A DNA stretch of 64,000 nt from Clusia tigrina (taxonomy: Eukaryota; Arthropoda; Insecta; Diptera; Clusiidae). Location: NCBI GenBank assembly GCA_920105625.2, contig OV050030.1, forward strand, positions 320,096,368-320,160,367, given 5' to 3'. The notes under the pieces are model-generated. The model was given only the letters and a program-made list of their open reading frames with translations. It ran no database searches and had not been told where the DNA came from. Shown here in pieces: positions 34,279 to 43,689 of the stretch (position 1 is its first letter; the number at the start of each line of letters is the position of its first letter). Made by a program: the position numbers and the translations under genes.

Positions 34279-37200
34279 CTAAAACAGTCCTAGACTGTTT
34301 ATAAATCTCGTAACTGCTGTGGGCTTAATTTTAACTAGGTGATTTGGAGATATGAACCCACTGCCTAGGTACTTATGTCTGCGTCTTGCCACCGCTGGGC
34401 AAGTGCATAGAATGTGTTCTGCCGTTTCCTGCTCCTCTTGACAGAGTCGACAAGAATCGTCTTCTACCACGCCTATTTTCTTCAGGTGGTAATTTAGTTT
34501 ACAGTGTCCTGTTAAAAGTTCAGTGTAGAGTTTGATGTCATTTCTGCTGAGGTTTAAAGAAGCATCTATCCTGATATGTTCAGGATCAATGAGTAGTCTC
34601 GACTGCCGCATCCCTTTTTGGGCTCTCCAGTAGTTTAGCAGACTTCGTTTTTCCTGTTCGCACAACAAGTTATTTGTGAAGCTACTGTTTACCCCACAGA
34701 AGGGTTCTGGGCCTATAAAGGCAGTGTCTGCACCCTTTTTTGCTAAAGAATCTGCCATTTCGTTGCCCTCATGTCCCTCGTGTCCCGGTACCCACATTAG
34801 CGTAACAGAGTTTCTCGCTGCTAGGGTATTGAGAAGTTTACAGCATTCCCAGACCAGCTTTGATTGGAATGAGAAGTTTATTAATGATTTTAGAGCTGCC
34901 TGGCTATCTGAGAGTATGCATATTTTGGTGTTGCGTGTACCCCTGCGTAGACATTCTCTAGCACATAACTCTAAAGCGTGGACCTCCGCCTGAAAAATGG
35001 AAGGTGTTTTTCCCATTGCAATTGCTTTTTGGAAATTTGGCCCTACAATTCCAGCTCCTGCACTGCCATCTTCCATTTTGGACCCATCTGTATACCACAA
35101 CTGAGAGTCCTGTTTTATTATTATTTCCTTGTTTCTCCAAGCTGAACGGTCACTGATGACCACTTTGAATTGCTTTGAGAAGTCTAATTTTCTGTCCATT
35201 TTGTCGAAGGCCATGAGGCACGGAGAATTCCAGACAGTGTCCAGAATCTTTGCGTGCCCCGAAAGGTTGCCTTCTTTAAGATGGGCTAGATTAGGTAGCC
35301 TTAGGGCCGCGCTGGCCGCCATCCTTTTAACTACAAGGTGTAGAGGAGTCAGTCCAGTGATCACTCCCAAATCTAGTGTGGGGCACGTTCTCATTGCTCC
35401 CGTCACACTCAAACAGGCTATACGGTGAATCTTGTTAAGAGTCCTCTGAGCTCCTGTTTGGTTTACTTTTGGCCACCATACCAAAGACGCATAAGTAATC
35501 ATTGGTACTATTATTGTTTTATATGACCACGCCATCATTTTTGGCCGTAGTCCCCATGTTTTACCGTACAACCTCTGGCAAGCATAGGTTGCTCTTAAGG
35601 CTTTACTAGTTATGTATGATAAGTGGTTTTTCCAAGTTAGAGTTTTGTCCAGGATTACTCCCAGATATTTCATTTCATTGGACATTGTTAAGTTTGTGGT
35701 CCCTAAACTTAAGGTCCCCAGATTCAGTTTCCTTCTTTTGGTGAAGGGTACCACGTTTGTTTTATTCGGATTTATCGATAGGCCTTTCTCCTGACACCAG
35801 TTTTGAGTGATGTCAAGAGCCAGTTGCATGCGATCTGTTATGGTAGAGTCAAACTTGCCTCTGACCATAATTACCAAATCATCCGCAAAGCCCTGAACTT
35901 CGTATCCGAGGTCATTGAGAGTTTGTAAGAGCTCGTCGATAACCAATAACCATAGGAGTGGCGATAGGACGCCCCCCTGGGGACATCCTTTGGTTGACCT
36001 GACAATTTGCTTTGCTGTCCCTGTTTCAAAGATTGTCGTTCTGTTTTTCAGCATATTGAGAACCCATGTTATGATCAGTCTTTGTATACCTTTCCTGTTC
36101 ATCCCCTCCTCAATTGATCTGAAAGTAGCATTGTCAAAAGCCCCCGTAATGTCAACCGATGTACAGAGAGCTATTTCTTTACCCTCAAACGCCTTTTCAA
36201 TTTTGCTTGTTAAGCTATGTATGGCTGTCTCAGTCGATTTGCCTGATTGGTAAGCGTATTGTTCAATATGAAGAGGAGAATCATTAAGATAAGTTTCCCT
36301 GATATATTGGTCCAGAATTTTTTCCATTACTTTTAGCAGGAATGACGTCAGGCTAATGGGCCGATAGGCTTTTGGCGTGTGGTCCGCCTTTTTGCCTGCT
36401 TTCGGTATGAAAGCCACCCTAGCCTTCGTCCAAGGTTTAGGCACTCTGCCTAGCTCCAGGCTTATCCTGAAAATGTTTGTTAGCACAGGTGCTAATACAT
36501 CAACACCTTGCCGAAGTAGGCACGGTTGTATATTATCGACACCTGGCGATTTGGTCTAAAAGGAGATAGCCCATTTGGTTTTATTGACGGTGAAGATTCT
36601 GCGAGCCAGTGAGAATTCCCTCCGTGTAGGCATCAAGAAACGAGTATTCTCGATGATTTCACTATCCTCTCCGCTAGTGGCACAGCCTGGAAAGTGAGTG
36701 TCCAACAAAAGCTGTCCCGTCTCTTCCAGGCTCTCCGTAAAATTTCCGTCAGGCTTCTTGAGTGTAGAAAGTCCGTTTGAGTGATCTTTATTGAGTGATT
36801 TCTGGAGTCGGGTAGCTGCTGGGAGGGTTTCAATCTCCTCACAGTACTTTTTCCATGAGTCTCTCTTAGATCTTCTCAACTCATTATTATAGGCCGTTAA
36901 GGCACTTCTATACGCTAGTTAGGGTGAGATCTAACACCTCCCCCCTTATCGCATTCATAAAGGTAGGCTCGTCACCCCTATTTACCACCACCAGATTGTT
37001 TGTCGTAATAAAATCAAGAAGTGACTCACCTCGCCCGTTCGTGTTCGTGCTTCCCCATACCGTGTGGTGCGCGTTTGCGTCGCAGCACACCACCCACTGT
37101 AGACTGCGAGTGCGACAGTACTCCGTAAGCTGCTGGAGCTCGCGCGATACCGCGTCCTCTGTGTCGCCAGGTAAGTACATGGAGGCCAGGACTACCGTTC

Positions 37201-37534
37201 TCCTCCCTTTGGCACTAGGCACTTCTGCCTGTACTGCCACCAGATCGCGTTGTAGAAGCTCTGAAATTGGGAGGAATTTAATATTTTTGTTGATCATGAT
37301 CGCTGCCCTCGGTCGGTCAACATTATTATCATAGATCAACTTACATGTTTTTGTCTGCAGACCATTTATGCGCCCATTTGTGGCCCATGGTTCTTGAATG
37401 GCTACGAAGTCCAGACTCTGGTGTTCCACCAAGGCACTGAGCCTGTAAGAGGCTGCTATAGCCCTGTGGAGATTTATTTGGAGACAGTGAAGCTGCTTCC
37501 AAGAGTTTTGCGTTCGTGATGGGGCCTGGGACAT
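34279..37534 (-). pseudogene. ORF2 of LINE E: endonuclease, RT, RNase H, zinc tail
   Basis: It starts at ATG 37534, overlapping the ORF1 stop. APE-type endonuclease (37534-36908) shows LQINLHRA, AIQEPW, CDANAHHTVWGSTNTNG and the GEVLDLTLTS end. A frameshift near 36905 and an in-frame TAG at 36556-36558 (AISF-TKSPGVDNI) separate it from the RT. The RT is open over 735 codons: FIPKAGKKADHTPKAYRPIS, SVDITGAFDN, GCPQGGVLSPLLW and the catalytic FADDLVIM. RNase H has WYTDGSKMEDG, AEVHALELC, LSDSQAAL and GNEMADSLAKKGAD. The terminal zinc motif is CRLCQEEQETAEHILCTC. All catalytic motifs survive, so the two lesions may be recent. Confidence 0.92.
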
Positions 37535-37536
37535 TA
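37532..37536 (-). promoter_or_regulatory. TAATG stop-start overlap between ORF1 and ORF2 of LINE E
   Basis: The minus strand reads TAATG. ORF1 ends with TAA (37536-37534) and ORF2 begins with ATG (37534-37532). The same UAAUG arrangement mediates termination-reinitiation coupling in the Bombyx LINE SART1, so coupled translation is the natural inference. Confidence 0.7.
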
Positions 37537-38820
37537 TTTCCCAGACCGATCCTTGCGGATCTTACCACCCTTTGTGCTCCGCAAAGTTTCCGCAGCCTCC
37601 GGGTCTTTTCTCTCCCATTTCCTGAGCCTACTAGAGAGAGCAGATGGTTTTGGACGTTGGACACGTGTGTTGCCTCTCTCCGCTCTCGGTACTGGCTTTG
37701 TGAAAATGGGCCCCGTTTTCGGCTTCTGGCTACTCTGCTTTGCCCGCGCTGCAACAGATGTTGTTGGTTGCTCTTCAACACCAACAGCAGATTTTGCCCT
37801 GTTCCCCTTCAGTCTAGGTCGGAGCTGGGCACTGCCAAAGCCATAGTAGACCTTGTTACCCAGTGTGTCAACCCTTTCAGACGAGATGGGGTCCAGAGCA
37901 ATTGCCAGCTCGACCTGGTCACCTTTTTGTAGGCGATGGAGCACCCGCCACTCGCTGACACTAATGCCCGAATTCTGCGACTCCACTTGCCCCAAAATTC
38001 GGTCATTTTGCCAAGATACCGAGCCGGGAAAGTAGCCAACGAAGATCTTGGCCTTTGGCACTTTTGCCTCGTCCACCACCTTCAACTCAGCCCCCTCCCA
38101 TGGCTTCATGGCTGGTATCCATTCTTCAGCCCAGGCTACGGTTTCGTCGTCCAGACAGTTGATCGTCAACCATCCAGGCTTGAAACTACAGCCTGCAAAG
38201 TGTGGCTTCACTGGGCCCCCACGAGTCTCGAACATCTTGTCGAGAATACACCGTTGTACCTTCCCAATTTCTTCAGTGGACCATATGCCCTCCGGGAAAT
38301 TGCTAGGTATAACCCCTATCTTTTTGGAGCAGACTGTCTCCGCTAGAGTAGGCTTTGAGCAGGGGACCCCCAAGGAGGCGCCCTGCACGCCATGTCTTTC
38401 AGAGACACTCGCCACCCTCTTACTGGGACCAGGTTCGCCCCCAAGTAAGGTCTCCGCCTCCTTCATCTCACCACACACCGGCGGGTCCGCTGGGGGCACT
38501 ATTGACATTTTATCAATGTTTTTGTTGCCCTCTTGTGCAAACCGCTTTGTCGGCCTGGAGTTCGATGTCGGCGTGGAGCCATCTGAACGGGATCTTTTAG
38601 GGGTCCAACGCGCAGACACGTTGGCTGGATTTGCCGCCAAGGACCGAGCTGTTTCCAGCGATATGCCCCTGGCAAGCAAAGCCTTAAAACGTTTACGTCC
38701 AGCTCCGGACAGCTTCACCCTAAGTTTTGGAATCTTCTCTGGAGCAGGTTCAAGAAGATTTCTCTCCTGTTCCGAGGAGATAGACACCCCAGCCGATTCC
38801 TGGCTAAGTGGGATGTCCAT
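37534..38820 (-). CDS. ORF1 of LINE E (428 aa, intact)
   Basis: Nucleic-acid-binding ORF1 protein expected to package the LINE RNA. From ATG 38820: a short acidic start (MDIPLSQESAGVSISSEQER), a basic region with KLSGAGRKRFKALLARG and WTPKRSRSDG, then a folded core at about residues 175-325 (GVIPSNFPEGIWSTEEIGKV, AGCSFKPGWLTINCLDDETV, KAKIFVGYFPGSVSW, YYGFGSAQLRPRLKG). The core resembles the insect LINE ORF1 domain I know as DUF4780, from memory. The tail is Lys/Arg-rich. No CCHC knuckles are visible, unlike jockey-type ORF1. The stop TAA and the ORF2 ATG share bases as TAATG. Confidence 0.82.
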   Translation of the reverse strand: MDIPLSQESAGVSISSEQERNLLEPAPEKIPKLRVKLSGAGRKRFKALLARGISLETARSLAANPANVSARWTPKRSRSDGSTPTSNSRPTKRFAQEGNKNIDKMSIVPPADPPVCGEMKEAETLLGGEPGPSKRVASVSERHGVQGASLGVPCSKPTLAETVCSKKIGVIPSNFPEGIWSTEEIGKVQRCILDKMFETRGGPVKPHFAGCSFKPGWLTINCLDDETVAWAEEWIPAMKPWEGAELKVVDEAKVPKAKIFVGYFPGSVSWQNDRILGQVESQNSGISVSEWRVLHRLQKGDQVELAIALDPISSERVDTLGNKVYYGFGSAQLRPRLKGNRAKSAVGVEEQPTTSVAARAKQSSQKPKTGPIFTKPVPRAERGNTRVQRPKPSALSSRLRKWERKDPEAAETLRSTKGGKIRKDRSGK

Positions 38821-38884
38821 CTCCTCCGGCCTGTCGGTTAAGGGACCGGGTGCAACCCATCGTAGGGGACATGGGGTATTTACT

Positions 38885-39017
38885 TCTTAAAGTGATTGCA
38901 ACATCGTTCGCATAGGTAACAATGCATTTTCTCTCCTCTAAGTTCTTAAACAATTTGTTCATTCTCAGTACCCAAAGGAGAGGAGACATCCCACTTATCC
39001 ATTTCTCCTTGAACCAA
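38885..39017 (-). pseudogene. RT fragment of another LINE
   Basis: The minus strand reads ISGMSPLLWVLRMNKLFKNL then KCIVTYANDVAITLR. This is the RT palm (usual form ...GVLSPLLW...YADDVAI) with the catalytic Asp pair altered to YAND. It is only about 40 codons long and is followed on the right by A23 (39019-39041, plus strand). It abuts the 5' end of LINE E. Confidence 0.65.
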
Positions 39018-39041
39018 CAAAAAAAAAAAAAAAAAAAAAAA

Positions 39042-39761
39042 TAGGAAATCACAGACAAGGGATGCATAATGACAAAATGCGCGATTTTATTTTGAGAAAC
39101 GTATGAAATGTATTTCGTATAAGGTCTTGCTGATATATAACATACATATCAAAGTTTTGTATATATCGGTTTTTTAGGAATATATAAAACAAAATTGTTT
39201 AATAATTGAGAGACAAAAAAGCACAGGATCAATATTTTATATCGGTGATCTCGGAAGATTATATTAAGCCAGTAGTAGTGCCACTAAATGGATATCATTA
39301 ATGGAAATTTTTTATTTTTCGTATGTATTGCGCACTTAAAAGTTGTACAACTAAACTCTCGAGATTTTTAGAGCTCACAAGGTTTATGTATTAATTTACA
39401 TTATACTTTATATACAAATTGAAGTGATTCCAATAGAGGCAGTTGTTGCTATAGTAGAGCGTACTTTATTTGATATTTATTGAACTGAGCGTCTATTGTA
39501 ACTACATATGTAAATGTTGTTTTATTATAATGATTTAACTGTTGTGTAAGGCATATTTAATATACAGGCGTTTACCCTTGATAGCTATCGTAATGGTATT
39601 TGAAATACATTTGAATAATATAACTTTCTATAAAATCGCTTATCGTTAAGCCATTGTTATTTTAACAAAATCATTTAGTTAAATTTTTTATTGTGTTTTA
39701 TTTTACTGACGATTTAAACTGAACCAATAAACAAGTTGTATGCACTATGTTATAAGCAGTA
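39042..39761. other. AT-rich stretch with no recognised feature
   Basis: No credible ORF or terminal repeat was seen. It serves as the left flank of the mariner element. Confidence 0.5.
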
Positions 39762-39763
39762 TA

Positions 39764-40618
39764 CGAGGGCAGTTCGAAATGTTCTTAGCCTAACAATGAA
39801 AAACAAGAGCTAGGTTTTTAAAATTATTTTATTTTTCAACATAATCTCCTGAAACTTCAATACACTTAGTCCAACGTTTTTCTAACAATTCTACCCCTTG
39901 ATTAAAATAATTTTCCGGAAGCTCCTCAAAATAATCGTTTACAGCTGCTATTGCATCTTCATTGTAGGTAAAACGTTTGCCAGCAAGGAACTTTTTCTAT
40001 TTGGGAACAGGTAGGAGTCAGAGGGAGCTAAATCAGGAGAATAAGCAATTCCTACTTCAATTCGTTCAATTTTGCCATTGTTAAAACGCTCTTGTGGCAT
40101 GGTGCGTTGTCCTGATGAAAAATAATTTTTTTTTGTTGTAAACCAGGTAATTTTTCTCGAATTTTCAAATTCAATTGATCCAAAAGGTTACAATAATATT
40201 CAGAATTTATTGTTTTACCTTTTTGAAGATAGTCGATTAATAAAATTCCTTTGAAATCCCAGAAAACCGTTGCCATGACCTTACCAGCCGATTGAACTGT
40301 TTTTGCCTTCTTTGGTTCACTTCCACCAGCTTCAGTCCATTGTTTGGATTCCTCTTTTGTTTCTGGTGTGAAGTTCTTGTCCCGATAAACCTTTCTTATG
40401 TAAATATTTAATCACACCACGAATTTCTAATTTTTCCATTATAAAAAAATCACTGAAGCGTCTTTTTTGAACACGTGTTACTATACGAATGAGTTGCCAG
40501 ATCTCAATGAAATTTAACATGTGTTCATATGACGGATGGAAGTTTCCCTTATAGAAAGCTTTTTGCTGTTTATACCGCCATCTATATGTCAGGCTAAGAA
40601 CATTTCGAACTGCCCTCG
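39764..40618 (-). mobile_element. Mariner element with 32-bp TIRs, internally deleted (855 bp)
   Basis: CGAGGGCAGTTCGAAATGTT... at 39764 is inverted at 40618 over about 32 bp with one mismatch (CCTAACA/CCTGACA). Both ends are flanked by the TA target duplication (39762-39763 and 40619-40620). The transposase lies on the minus strand. The element is about 450 bp shorter than typical mariners. Confidence 0.92.
39829..40439 (-). pseudogene. Mariner transposase, deleted and frameshifted
   Basis: The start MEKLEIRGVIKYLHKKGLSG (ATG 40439) is the N-terminal DNA-binding region. It then joins, in a shifted frame, to FTPETKEESKQWTEAGGSEP, so the segment carrying the first catalytic Asp (usually in a GDE(T/S) motif) is missing. 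The second Asp is present in FHQDNAPCHKS (near 40090-40110). After a frameshift near 40055 the third is present in YSPDLAPSDSY (near 40000), giving mariner DD34D spacing. The C-terminus KRWTKCIEVSGDYVEK ends with a natural stop at 39829. Confidence 0.88.
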
Positions 40619-40639
40619 TATTTTAATTGCCTTCGAGTA

Positions 40640-41190
40640 TCCCAGCGAAAGAATTTTGGATTCAACCTTAGAGCTTTATGGTATCAAACCATGTCAACTT
40701 TTGGTCGGTTGGGAAGCAATGTTTAATGGATATCTGGAATCTCTTGATAAAAAGATGATGATTTGCAATAATATGGGTGTGGATAGCTATAAATATAAGA
40801 TAGCCAAGTTTAGCTGCTTCATCGGCATCTTTATTCATTCCCGTATATACCAATATGACTGGAGATCCATAGAACTTGTATATTTTTGTTGCAGGCTATT
40901 GTCACGAATTTTTTTAAACGTTAGGATGTTGTTGACATTTGCTGGAGCCGTGATGGCCGACAGAGACTCAGAACAAATTATAGCTTTAATTTTGTCTTTA
41001 ATAGCCTATTCACTTGAATATAGTATGACTTCTGCTTCCGTTGAAAAAATGGAGGAATTGTAGGAAAGAAGAGTAATTTTTTTACTCTACTTCCATTAAT
41101 TAATTAATTAATAAACTACGCTAAAAGCAGTTGCTGACTTCCTTTTGGACCCATCTGTGAATAGAAAAGTCCACCCGATGTACTTGTTTT
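40640..41190 (-). pseudogene. Degenerate LINE RNase H fragment
   Basis: The minus strand shows GWTFLFTDGSKRKS near 41130-41175 (first catalytic Asp of RNase H). Further on, near 40790-40855, it shows VYTGMNKDADEAAKLGYLI, resembling the ...GH..GN..ADELA... end of LINE RNase H with its His and Gly-Asn changed. Multiple stops lie between. It is comparable in age to the relic at 32996. Confidence 0.5.
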
Positions 41191-42460
41191 AATGGCTCCA
41201 GAAAGTGTAAAAACTACATACAAGAGAGATAAATTGTACACATCTAACCAAAAAACACGTGCACAATATGCGAATACCATTAAAGCCCTCTGTACACAAT
41301 CTTTTTTGAGTACACTTGTAACATACTTCACTTGTGAATCACACAGTAAGGACAGATGCAAACTCATTGATGAGTGATTCATATAGGGTCGCTTTTTGGT
41401 TGGAGATGAAAAAGGTGGGTATACACCAACCCATCGCTGAAGATCGGTAGTAGGAAAGTTTTAAAATGATTTTTGACAATGATACAAAATCTGATATCAC
41501 ATTTAGAAGCTTGGTACGCGAAGACCACACTGACGCCCTCTACAAATCCAGTGCTGTAGGATTGGTGCTTTCTTTGCATGTGAAGCCCCATTGCCTGTGT
41601 TTCAGTAATCGTGGGGGCATCTTGCGGGAGCTTCAGAGACAGGTGAGAAATGAGAAAATTTATCTTATCCTCTGCTGCCAGAGGGGCTAGGGATTCCCAG
41701 TTCAGGATAAAAATGGTCTGGCGCGAGTTATTAACTACTGCTCGTGCACCGGGTATTTGTGAGAAACCGGAATCAAATTCGAGAGAATGGCCGATTGGGT
41801 ATTTAACCCCAGGGACAGCTATGAGCCGTGCACCAGGCCAGACTTTACTAAGTCTGTTTACGCCAGCTAGCTCAGCATAGCTGGGCGCAGATCAGAGCAA
41901 TACGTCTGCTTAATACGATTCTGCAACTATCCAGGTGGTGCACCGGTTTTTGGCCAGTATTTTAAAGTATATTTTATACTAAAATTTTTCACATTATTAC
42001 AATTTTTCCTCCACCAAGGGCGGGCAGTCAGCGTTACTATGAGTGATAACCGGAGGAATGAGGCAATCATTCGCAGCTTCACTAAATGAGCGGAAGGTCC
42101 GTTTTGAAACTATAGTGGTCTGTTAAAACTTTGGATATTCCAATTTTCCCTTAAACTCCTATTGTGATCGCTGAATTTTGGTCGCCATCTTGTGTTATAG
42201 TTTCCGTCATTAAAATTCAAGGTTGCAAGACAAAGAGAACTCTTTAAAAACAGGTATTTCTAGCGAGGTCTTTTATTGGAGTCAGAAAGGAAGATCACTT
42301 ACTGATGTAAGCTAATATTAAGTTTTTTTTATACTTTAAACTTGGTAAAACTTTTACCGAAACGTTTTAATTGATGAACAAAATGTATGGTGATGATTAT
42401 TTATCCCGTGGCAGAAATCATGATAGGTATATGCGGTTTAAAAACTATAGTTGTACTTTG
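41191..42460. other. Unassigned stretch, partly coding-like on the minus strand
   Basis: On the minus strand 41880-41640 reads without a stop (VNRLSKVWPGARLIAVPGVK and onwards). That may be old LINE or retroelement coding sequence, but I cannot place it. The remainder to 42460 shows nothing recognisable. Confidence 0.3.
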
Positions 42461-43106
42461 TCGTTCAGCTGACTGATCCGCTCATTCTGGCTCACTGAGC
42501 ATATTGAACTGGGCCATTCACATAGTTCAGTTGCTCAGTTAGTTCAGTTCCGCTCAGTATGTCATGATGGTTAAAACATGTCACTTGCTCACCTACTCTA
42601 TTTACTCTTTCGTTCGCTCCTTCGTTCGTTCATAAGAAGTGGAAGGAAGCAGAGAGCAATACATGTCGCTTTTTTTTGTCTGCGTTCTCAACAAAATGTC
42701 CCCAAATAGCACTGTATTTTTTTCGAGGAGCCATTATAAAAATAATTCACCGCTTTCACACTCATTGTAAACAATTTTAAATTATAAATAAGAGTATCCA
42801 AATTTTGGATATCCCTATGTGGCTTGATGTTCTAATTGGAACCCACATACATACAAGTGTCATCATTCAATCACATATACATAATTCAAGATAATGTTTA
42901 TGTTTATATATTCGTATATCTGCTCATATGAATGAATAAACGGTTGAACCATATGAATTAGTGAGCAAGTGAACAAGTGACCAAATAAGCCAGGCAGCAA
43001 GTTAACTATTTTGTTTAACAGATCTGAACTAGTTCAATTAGTTCAGTTCAGTGAAACAGATCAGTTAATTTGTTCGGTCGTTCACTACCCAAGCCTACTA
43101 AAAACG
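42461..43106. mobile_element. Possible non-autonomous hAT-like element
   Basis: The right edge, read on the minus strand, starts AGGCTTGGGTAGTGAACGAC (about 43076-43097), similar to the CAGGCTTGGG...TGAACGA termini of some hAT elements. Both outer parts carry many short TTCAGTT / GTTCAGT / GTGAGCAAGTGA motifs (42468-42600 and 42960-43085), like subterminal repeats. I could not find the matching left terminus or a clear 8-bp duplication. No transposase is present. Confidence 0.3.
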
Positions 43107-43337
43107 GGTTATGTGGGTATTAATGATGAGCAACATGTTGGCCAACCGAAATGTGTTATCACCGTAGATTCCTTCTAAACCGTGCGTGAATTCATCAAAG
43201 ATCAGAATGTGCAACTTTCGGTGGCTTCTTTGGCGTTTGGTTGTTCTTGATGTCGTTGTTCTTTCAATGGTAATTGTAGTTTTATTTCTATGAAATTGCA
43301 TTCAAAAGTAAAGAGACTCAAAAATTGATGTGTCTAG

Positions 43338-43455
43338 TGGTGTTAGCCACTCCCCGTATTCGCCTGATTTGGGACCGTGCTACTTTTATCTTTTCGGAAA
43401 CAAGCATTTGCCGATGAAAGGAAATCTTTTTATGGATATAGATACTATTCAACTT
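43338..43455 (+). pseudogene. Mariner transposase C-terminal scrap
   Basis: The plus strand reads SHSPYSPDLGPCYFYLFGNK and LPMKGNLFMDIDTIQLA, the segment around the third catalytic Asp of mariner (usually YSPDLAPCDF). Only about 38 codons are readable and no TIR was found. Confidence 0.6.
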
Positions 43456-43689
43456 GCATGACCGACATGCTTTTATTCCATGTTTAAAGTGACCTTCAAT
43501 GTACCTGATATTGTTAGTTAGCTAGAACCTTCGCCATTACTTATACGATTGTTACATAGAGCATTTTGTCCGACACCTGTGCTTACTGCTTTCTCGAAAA
43601 ATTCTAATTAGCTTTACACATAATGTGTATAAAAATTATTCGTTTTCTCTTCTAAAATTTAATAATGATTGATACTTCTCTTGGTTGCC

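Larger units (their letters stand above)
34188..38884 (-). mobile_element. LINE E, RNase-H-bearing non-LTR retrotransposon, near full length
   Basis: Minus-strand LINE with ORF1 (37534-38820), ORF2 (APE endonuclease, RT, RNase H, CCHC) and a 3' end marked by (TTA)n at 34188-34223, which is (TAA)n on the element strand. TAA-repeat tails are known from I-type elements, and RNase H fits the I/LOA group. The 5' limit is near 38884, where a different LINE RT fragment begins. ORF1 is intact. ORF2 has one frameshift and one stop. Confidence 0.9.

Noticed and set aside
38048..38890. 280-codon plus-strand ORF
   Set aside because: Antisense to intact ORF1 of LINE E, with no motif of its own.
40536..41063. 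175-codon plus-strand ORF at the right end of the mariner
   Set aside because: It crosses the mariner terminus into an RNase H relic on the other strand, and no family motif is present.
43098..43301. Minus-strand ORF with HILIFDEFTHGLEG, resembling a Walker B ATPase motif
   Set aside because: It is short, with no Walker A or other ATPase motif nearby. Chance similarity is likely.
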